Shown: piece by piece, positions 1 to 3,620 of the stretch | How the letters are laid out: the number at the start of each line of letters is the position of its first letter | Position numbering within the stretch: the stretch's first letter is position 1 | Assembly: GCA_019752975.1 (NCBI GenBank) | Contig: JAIELM010000529.1 | Coordinates: 1 to 6,365 of the forward strand | DNA length: 6,365 bases | Direction: 5' to 3' | From: Undibacterium sp. | GTDB lineage: Bacteria > Pseudomonadota > Gammaproteobacteria > Burkholderiales > Burkholderiaceae_D | Translations under genes and position numbers: made by a program | Notes under the pieces: generated by a model | The model's input: only the letters and a program-made list of their open reading frames with translations | Databases searched by the model: none | Told to the model about the DNA's origin: nothing

Positions 1-384
1 AGCCCCAATTTCAATGCGGGGCGCTTGCCAAAAATACCGGAACAACTGAAAGCCTTCCGCATCCTTTGTGATGAAAGTCGGCGTGAGTGGAATACGTGGA
101 GCCGAGTCACAGGGATAGCAATCGATCACTTCAAACACGAAACACATCATAGCGACAGCAATCTCATGCTCACCGCGGCCAAAGCGGGACAGGGTATTGC
201 GATGGGCCGCCATAGTTTAGTTGCGAGCGAAATCGCAGCGGGCAATTTAATACGTCTGTTCGATATCGTTGCACCATCAGAATTTCACTATTATTTGGTG
301 ACCAGCACCGGGCAAAAAAAGACCGCGGCACTGTTGGCGTTTGAAAAATGGCTGCGGCAAGAAGCTGCCGCATTTTCTCATTAA
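1..384 (+). CDS. LysR-family transcriptional regulator, GcvA-type, C-terminal part (5' end outside window)
   Basis: The frame is open from base 1, so this is the last 127 codons of a longer gene; the TTG at base 25 is an internal Leu, not a start. The visible part is the second half of a LysR effector-binding domain. The segment SDSNLMLTAAKAGQGIAMGR (about residues 52-71 of the fragment) followed by SLVASEIAAGNLIRLF is the hallmark C-terminal pattern of GcvA-like LysR proteins, in which the GQG-IA-GR stretch lines the ligand cleft. The tail (YYLVTSTGQKKTAALLAFEKWL) is the usual closing strand and helix. LysR proteins are cytoplasmic tetrameric DNA-binding regulators that usually control a neighbouring, often divergent, gene; that partner would lie outside the window. 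The DNA-binding helix-turn-helix cannot be seen, so target and ligand are unknown. The gene converges on the methyltransferase gene with a 5-base gap. Family assignment is firm; no specific gene name is justified. Confidence 0.9.
   Translation, partial: SPNFNAGRLPKIPEQLKAFRILCDESRREWNTWSRVTGIAIDHFKHETHHSDSNLMLTAAKAGQGIAMGRHSLVASEIAAGNLIRLFDIVAPSEFHYYLVTSTGQKKTAALLAFEKWLRQEAAAFSH
353..376. terminator. Bidirectional terminator-like hairpin between convergent genes
   Basis: A perfect 7-base inverted repeat, TGCGGCA (353-359) and TGCCGCA (366-372), has a 6-base loop. On the + strand it is followed by TTTTCTC, and on the minus strand by GCCATTTTTC. It therefore could end transcription from both the lysR gene and the methyltransferase gene. 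It lies inside the last codons of lysR, as expected where two genes converge with only 5 bases between stops. The T-tracts are short, so efficiency is uncertain. Confidence 0.55.
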
Positions 385-389
385 GCCTT

Positions 390-1313
390 TTAGGTAAATG
401 CCATACTCATCCGTGGCTTACTCACCATATTGCTCGACACTATTTGCACTTCGATCGCATTCTGCAAGGAATCGATGGTACCACCAGCACGATATTTGAA
501 GCCCACATGAATTACCTCTCCCGCTTTGACCTGCATAGGACGAGCGAGGGGCAATACCATGTAATGATTAAGCCAATCGATGGTGCTGGAATTATGCGCC
601 ACGATCGCCAGGATATTTTTTGTAATGAATCGCAGTGCGCTTAAACGCCCACTTTGTTCTATCGTGATATCGCCTTCCCATTCGATGAGCAAATCGTTGG
701 GCTGAGTAAAGTCGATGACTTTGTACAACGCGGTTTGCCCCAGTTCTACCGTATCGCTGGTGAATGCACCTGGCAATTGGAACTGAATGATAGGCGCTTG
801 AAACCCAAGGAAATCATATTTTTGCTGTAAAGGCTGTACCGCCATGACGACCGCTTCTGGTATGAAAACGGGCATTTGGCCAGGAAATTTTTTCGCGTAA
901 CGCTGCTTGAAATTTTCAATCACCTCTACCTGCTTTTCGCGCAGCATGGCAACATGTATCATTTCGCAAATCACGAAATCCACAGGCTCAGGTGGCAGAT
1001 ATTCAAAGGCATCGGCGTGAATGACTTCCACTCTTTCACCCAACTGATTCAACGCCAATAAGCGACGTGCCTCGGCTACCATGTCAGGATTAAATTCAAC
1101 GCAATACACTTTGGCAGCGGTCTGTGCAGCAAACCAAGATAGCACGCCGGTGCCACCACCGAGTTCTAACACTTTGGCGCCCTCGAACACTTGATGCTGT
1201 ATCGCTGCCTTGAAATTGTCCATGCGATTGACATCCATCAGCATATTGTGATGGTACTGCAGCGGGATAAACTGCCCTAAATAGCAACTCTCGGCTTCAC
1301 GTTCAATTAACAT
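390..1313 (-). CDS. PRMT-like class I SAM-dependent methyltransferase
   Basis: Predicted 307-residue cytoplasmic enzyme that transfers a methyl group from S-adenosylmethionine. Numbered from the chosen start, the N-terminal part has HHNMLMDVNR (21-30), matching the PRMT pattern hEEMLkDevR whose Arg contacts the SAM carboxylate. Motif I is VLELGGGTGVLS (48-59), the acidic ribose-binding end of strand 2 is VYCVEFNP (Glu73), and a post-I region EVIHADAFEYLPPEPVDFVICE follows. Glu117 and Glu126 in CEMIHVAMLREK have the same spacing (9) as the two glutamates of the PRMT double-E loop. The C-terminal half (about 150-307) looks like the PRMT beta-barrel, ending in a segment like PRMT VKAGD (VKAGEVIHVGF). 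The THW loop reads STIDW, so its His is replaced. The start at 1313 is preferred over an upstream in-frame ATG at 1370 (326 residues) because a strong Shine-Dalgarno precedes it. The substrate is unknown; protein arginine methylation is inferred from the fold only, and a small-molecule substrate is possible. No partner gene adjoins it. Confidence 0.85.
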   Translation of the reverse strand: MLIEREAESCYLGQFIPLQYHHNMLMDVNRMDNFKAAIQHQVFEGAKVLELGGGTGVLSWFAAQTAAKVYCVEFNPDMVAEARRLLALNQLGERVEVIHADAFEYLPPEPVDFVICEMIHVAMLREKQVEVIENFKQRYAKKFPGQMPVFIPEAVVMAVQPLQQKYDFLGFQAPIIQFQLPGAFTSDTVELGQTALYKVIDFTQPNDLLIEWEGDITIEQSGRLSALRFITKNILAIVAHNSSTIDWLNHYMVLPLARPMQVKAGEVIHVGFKYRAGGTIDSLQNAIEVQIVSSNMVSKPRMSMAFT

Positions 1314-1319
1314 TGTGCT

Positions 1320-1326
1320 TCCTTCT
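1320..1326 (-). promoter_or_regulatory. Ribosome binding site deciding the methyltransferase start
   Basis: On the minus strand AGAAGGA is followed after 6 bases by ATG (1313-1311). The alternative upstream ATG at 1370 has no purine-rich sequence in front of it (GCGCCAGCACGC). This supports the 307-residue product. Confidence 0.7.
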
Positions 1327-1553
1327 CTGAATATCCTGAAGATGCTAAGCAGGCTGGCGAATATGCTCATGCGTGCTGGCGCTATCTATCTTGCAATCAC
1401 TTAAGATGCGATCGAGGTCGTTAGCAATCATCTCAGTATGGAATAGTAATTATCCCGATAAAGCCCGTATTCGAAACGAGAAGGTATGGAAGATTTCTTG
1501 CTTTGTTCGTGGTTTGTAGGCTGTCGAACTTCATTTTGCATTAGCCGCTTTTG

Positions 1554-1577
1554 ACTTGATGAGATCTCATTACAAGT
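1554..1577. repeat. Palindrome with extended dyad symmetry, possible operator
   Basis: A perfect 12-base palindrome ATGAGATCTCAT (1559-1570) is flanked by ACTTG (1554-1558) and CAAGT (1573-1577), which are reverse complements, with a 2-base offset TA on the right. The overall 24-base dyad is typical of dimeric repressor or activator sites. It lies upstream of the methyltransferase gene, about 240 bases from its start. No regulator can be named; the site is inferred from symmetry alone. Confidence 0.4.
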
Positions 1578-1649
1578 TAAGCGCGAACGAATCTTGTGTC
1601 TGCGATCCGTTCAACTTTAGTTGAGCTGGTATTGGTTGATACTGTGCAA

Positions 1650-2402
1650 TCAGTATTTACTGTCGATACTCTTATACGTTCCATCCAACTTCATTTCGCG
1701 CAGTTTAGAATTCAACAGCGAGATGATCTCTGCATTCATCTTTAAATTGCAGGCCAAGTAGTAATCGGATGTTTGATAATTGAAAAGCCAAACGACTTTA
1801 TCTTCCAGATGATTTTCCATAATGACTTTTTTGCCATGTATATCTCCGGCAGTGGCATAGTCAATTCGCCCCCGTGCCACATTCTTAAAAGTGGTGTCAG
1901 TCTCAATGGATGTCACCATACGATATCCTTTCCCTGAAAGATAGGCAACAGATACATTACCGACTTCAGTGCCAATACTTGCTTGCTTGATGTCTTCAAG
2001 CCGAGTCACTTTACCGAACTTGTCTGGGCTTCCGAACACTGCCCAATTTCCAGTGGCGATTGGCCCTATCCACTGGAAGGTCGATTCGCGTTCTTTGATT
2101 CGCACAGTAGAAAATACGCAGGTATCCGAACTATTTCGCGCCAATTCGAAAGCACGATTCCAGCTCATCATCGTGATTTGATAAGGAATTTGACTGCGCT
2201 TGAATAATTCGTGCACCTTATCGGCGGACTGACCAGTGATAACAGCACCGTCCTTGTCAGTGATATTCAAGGGGTAGAGGTACTCCGTGGTGACGGTAAT
2301 TGTGGTCGGTTTTGTTTGTGCATCGCAGATATTAGAAAAAGCGAGCCCAAACACAAAGCAAGTGAGGAAAATACTGGTGTTAATTTGATTTGTTATTCTC
2401 AT
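1650..2402 (-). CDS. Periplasmic substrate-binding protein, ABC amino-acid type (SBP_bac_3-like)
   Basis: Predicted 250-residue exported protein. Residues 1-29 form a Sec signal peptide: the basic start MRITNQ, a hydrophobic core IFLTCFVFGLAF and a likely cut after CDA at 29. There is no good lipobox, so it should be free in the periplasm. The mature part follows the family 3 solute-binding pattern: an initial strand TITVTTEYLYPL, then CVFSTVRIKERESTFQWIGP (95-114), which resembles the T-R-ER-F-WvGP pattern of the family, a second lobe from about 135 (LEDIKQASIGTEVGN) and the closing helix LREMKLDGTYKSI (234-246). Such proteins deliver amino acids or similar small solutes to an inner-membrane transporter or sensor. 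No permease or ATPase gene adjoins, so this is an orphan binding protein; the ligand is not predictable. The ATG lacks a clear Shine-Dalgarno and no better in-frame start lies upstream. A promoter candidate lies about 90 bases upstream. Confidence 0.85.
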   Translation of the reverse strand: MRITNQINTSIFLTCFVFGLAFSNICDAQTKPTTITVTTEYLYPLNITDKDGAVITGQSADKVHELFKRSQIPYQITMMSWNRAFELARNSSDTCVFSTVRIKERESTFQWIGPIATGNWAVFGSPDKFGKVTRLEDIKQASIGTEVGNVSVAYLSGKGYRMVTSIETDTTFKNVARGRIDYATAGDIHGKKVIMENHLEDKVVWLFNYQTSDYYLACNLKMNAEIISLLNSKLREMKLDGTYKSIDSKY

Positions 2403-2491
2403 ACCAACAGCATCATCTTCGGGATTAAATGAACAAGAAAGGGGAAGGTTTATTAAGGACTAAGGGTCAATCTCATGTCCTATGCGTAATC

Positions 2492-2520
2492 AGAATAGAT
2501 CAAGCGGCTAGGCACGTCAA
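2492..2520 (-). promoter_or_regulatory. Candidate sigma70 promoter of the solute-binding protein gene
   Basis: On the minus strand TTGACG (2520-2515) is separated by 17 bases from TATTCT (2497-2492), giving 5/6 and 4/6 matches to the consensus boxes with ideal spacing. It would give a leader of roughly 80-85 bases before the ATG at 2402. The -35 box directly abuts the stop codon of the orphan ORF 2521-2802, at the edge of the GC-richer island. Found by eye; no transcript evidence. Confidence 0.45.
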
Positions 2521-2802
2521 TTAGTGTTGCACATTGCGCGGAATTGCTTGGTATTGCTCGACTGGACAAACATGAGATCTCGCTGCTTCCGTGTGAAAAA
2601 CTTCGTGACGTGCTGAGGTTCTAAGACCGCGTGGGATCAAAACATCGCTTGCGATAACGCGATGCTTTGTATTGCCTTCCGCTTCACCCAACAGCGTCGG
2701 CATCCCAGATTGAGGATTTCGCGGTTCTATGGCTCGCCCGCCACTCCCACTGTCAACGCTTCGCCTGCCTCCTCGCGGAAACACACGCATGACTCGGCAC
2801 AT
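2521..2802 (-). CDS. Doubtful orphan ORF in a GC-richer island
   Basis: A 93-codon open frame begins MCRVMRVFPRGGRRS and is rich in Arg, Gly, Ser and Pro. I recognise no domain. There is no Shine-Dalgarno before the ATG, no signal peptide and no membrane segment. The start overlaps a 12-base tandem repeat. An open frame also exists on the + strand across the 5' part (from 2729), which points to compositional openness rather than selection. The region is about 55% GC by hand count (164 of 300 in 2521-2820), higher than flanking stretches. It contains short hairpins (CATCGC 2643-2648 with GCGATG 2659-2664, and nested ATCGC/GCGAT 2644-2655). It may be part of a dispersed noncoding repeat or a remnant of a mobile element rather than a gene. 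Confidence 0.25.
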   Translation of the reverse strand: MCRVMRVFPRGGRRSVDSGSGGRAIEPRNPQSGMPTLLGEAEGNTKHRVIASDVLIPRGLRTSARHEVFHTEAARSHVCPVEQYQAIPRNVQH

Positions 2803-2809
2803 GACTCGG
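2788..2809. repeat. Short tandem repeat, 12-base unit, about 1.8 copies
   Basis: CATGACTCGG occurs at 2788-2797 and again at 2800-2809, giving a period of 12 (CATGACTCGGCA). It is the first of three neighbouring tandem duplications. Confidence 0.7.
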
Positions 2810-2841
2810 GGTCAGAGTGATTCACTAAGTCTTCTCCCTAT

Positions 2842-2869
2842 TGGACTTTCACCGACTGGACTTTCACCG
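2842..2869. repeat. Short tandem repeat, 15-base unit, about 1.9 copies
   Basis: TGGACTTTCACCG occurs at 2842-2854 and exactly again at 2857-2869, period 15. Because the unit is a multiple of three it keeps frame on the + strand, where it reads GLSPTGLSP, but no gene is supported here. Confidence 0.75.
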
Positions 2870-2893
2870 GCTTTTGCAGCCGCACTGGATGTC

Positions 2894-2970
2894 TTTGCTT
2901 GTTGTTTGCTTGTTGTTTGCTTGTTGTTTGCTTGTTGTTTGCTTGTTGTTTGCTTGTTGTTTGCTTGTTT
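2894..2970. repeat. Minisatellite: TTTGCTTGTTG, six exact copies plus one variant
   Basis: The 11-base unit TTTGCTTGTTG is repeated without change at 2894, 2905, 2916, 2927, 2938 and 2949; the copy at 2960-2970 ends in T instead of G. The array then decays into two CTTGTTT heptamers (2964-2977). On the + strand the array is pure G/T apart from one C per unit. The 11-base period is not a multiple of three, so each unit shifts frame; the Cys/Leu/Val-rich reading it gives in any frame is an artefact. Such arrays usually change copy number by replication slippage. It sits just upstream of the truncated LysR gene. Confidence 0.95.
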
Positions 2971-3045
2971 CTTGTTTCTTCGTGTGTTCATTTACGAATG
3001 CTAGAAAAAACGTTTAGGTACACAGTTGATAAACCGGACGACTCG

Positions 3046-3315
3046 CCGCCACCACCTAATGGAAGTGACCCACACCGTGTTCCGGTCTCAGGCCGCCTTC
3101 AGGTTAATCAAGGACAGGCACTGCGTGTGGCTGCATTACATGGTCTGGGTATCATCATGCAACCGGCCATTTTATTGGCAGCGGATGTACAGGCGGGTCG
3201 ACTTGTGCAATTATTTCCTGAGCACGAACTATCGAGTCGACCTATGAGTGTCAGATATCTGCCAGACCGGTACCGTTCGGCTAAGTTGCGCAGTTTTGTG
3301 GATTTTTTGGTGTAA
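3046..3315 (+). pseudogene. Truncated LysR-family regulator, C-terminal remnant only
   Basis: About 89 codons ending at TAA (3313-3315) match the end of a LysR effector domain of the CrgA-like group. Visible marks are VPVSGRLQVNQGQALRVAAL, then HGLGIIMQPAILLAADVQAG and RLVQLFPEH, and a final PMSVRYLPDRYRSAKLRSFV segment. In this group the first is normally the strand before the ligand pocket and the last the C-terminal helix. A full protein has about 300 residues, so the helix-turn-helix, linker helix and first lobe are missing. The frame stays open upstream but runs into nonhomologous sequence and the 11-base array; no ATG with a ribosome site starts it. Homology seems to begin near 3046-3070, so the exact left edge is uncertain. 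The 5' part was probably lost by insertion or deletion at the repeat island. It is not a piece of the LysR gene at 1-384, which is of a different subgroup and complete at its 3' end. Confidence 0.75.
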
Positions 3316-3377
3316 AAATTCAACTGATCATTCAAAGAAAATCCTACGCTTATCCATGAATGCAAAGGCATACCGGG

Positions 3378-3445
3378 TCAAGTCTGGACATGCAATATTT
3401 CCGTTAGATATGCGCTACCGCAAGACTTGATCCTAAATTTTTTTT
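3378..3445 (+). terminator. Long inverted repeat followed by T8, terminator-like
   Basis: TCAAGTCT (3378-3385) is the exact reverse complement of AGACTTGA (3423-3430). Within the 37-base loop a second stem can form between GCAATAT and ATATGC with one bulged A. Seven bases after the outer stem comes a run of eight Ts (3438-3445). Its position, about 60 bases past the stop of the LysR remnant, fits an old transcription terminator of that gene. The distance between stem and T-run is longer than in standard intrinsic terminators, so another structured role is possible. Confidence 0.4.
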
Positions 3446-3458
3446 CCTAAATTTTTCT
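3431..3458. repeat. 14-base tandem duplication
   Basis: TCCTAAATTTTTTT (3431-3444) is followed directly by TCCTAAATTTTTCT (3445-3458), 13 of 14 identical. It overlaps the T-run of the terminator-like element. A short duplication by slippage is the simplest explanation. Confidence 0.7.
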
Positions 3459-3479
3459 TGAAAGTGGTCTATTTGGCGA

Positions 3480-3497
3480 GCGTATTGAAAAATACGC
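3480..3497. other. Perfect hairpin with GAAA tetraloop
   Basis: GCGTATT (3480-3486), GAAA (3487-3490) and AATACGC (3491-3497) form a 7-base-pair stem with a GNRA-type loop when read on the + strand. No T-tract follows on either strand, so it is not a standard intrinsic terminator. It lies about 125 bases beyond the stop of the DUF5916 gene on the minus strand, where it could act as a 3' stability element. The remaining sequence from 3316 to 3620 shows no supportable gene. Confidence 0.45.
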
Positions 3498-3620
3498 CCA
3501 CTGATACATCCGTGACATTGACACAGAATTGTTTAAGGCCTCAGATTTACCTCAAAGTGGAGTTCAGAAGTCAACCAACATCGACAATGAGGATATATCT
3601 CAGTCTGCTTCATCCGATTT

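Larger units (their letters stand above)
1314..1649. other. Intergenic region between solute-binding protein and methyltransferase genes
   Basis: 336 bases with no supportable gene. Both flanking genes are on the minus strand, so the methyltransferase promoter should be here if it is not cotranscribed. The only -10-like site I see is GATAAT on the minus strand (1449-1454), with a poor -35 (TTCGAA) at 15 bases, so the promoter is unresolved. The stretch also holds a strong palindrome (1554-1577), a small TCAACT/AGTTGA repeat (1611-1624) and a 6-base hairpin across the stop of the upstream gene (1639-1656) without a T-tract. Confidence 0.5.

Noticed and set aside
1314..1370. N-terminal extension of the methyltransferase to the ATG at 1370
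   Set aside because: The extra 19 codons lack a ribosome site, while the internal ATG at 1313 has AGAAGGA at ideal spacing and the PRMT-like region starts after it.
1639..1656. ATACTG/CAGTAT hairpin as terminator of the solute-binding protein gene
   Set aside because: It overlaps the stop codon and is followed by CAACCAATA on the minus strand, with no T-tract.
2324..2402. Lipoprotein signal around the Cys in FSNICDA of the solute-binding protein
   Set aside because: The residues before the Cys (S-N-I) do not form a lipobox; a normal signal peptidase I site is the better reading.
2726..2756. Perfect TTGACA (minus strand, 2751-2756) as a promoter in the island
   Set aside because: The best downstream -10 candidate, CATAGA, is 19 bases away and matches only 3 of 6 positions.
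2894..2970. Possible CRISPR or iteron array
   Set aside because: The 11-base units are directly abutting with no spacers, and no cas, replication or partition gene is near, so neither CRISPR nor an origin is supported.
2729..3004. A + strand open frame with a Cys/Leu/Val-rich, membrane-like tail
   Set aside because: The hydrophobic tail is simply the 11-base minisatellite read in frame; there is no ribosome site and it overlaps another open frame on the opposite strand.
2899..3045. Upstream extension of the LysR remnant from a TTG inside the repeat array
   Set aside because: The start lies in the minisatellite and the encoded segment has no LysR character; the frame is open by chance.
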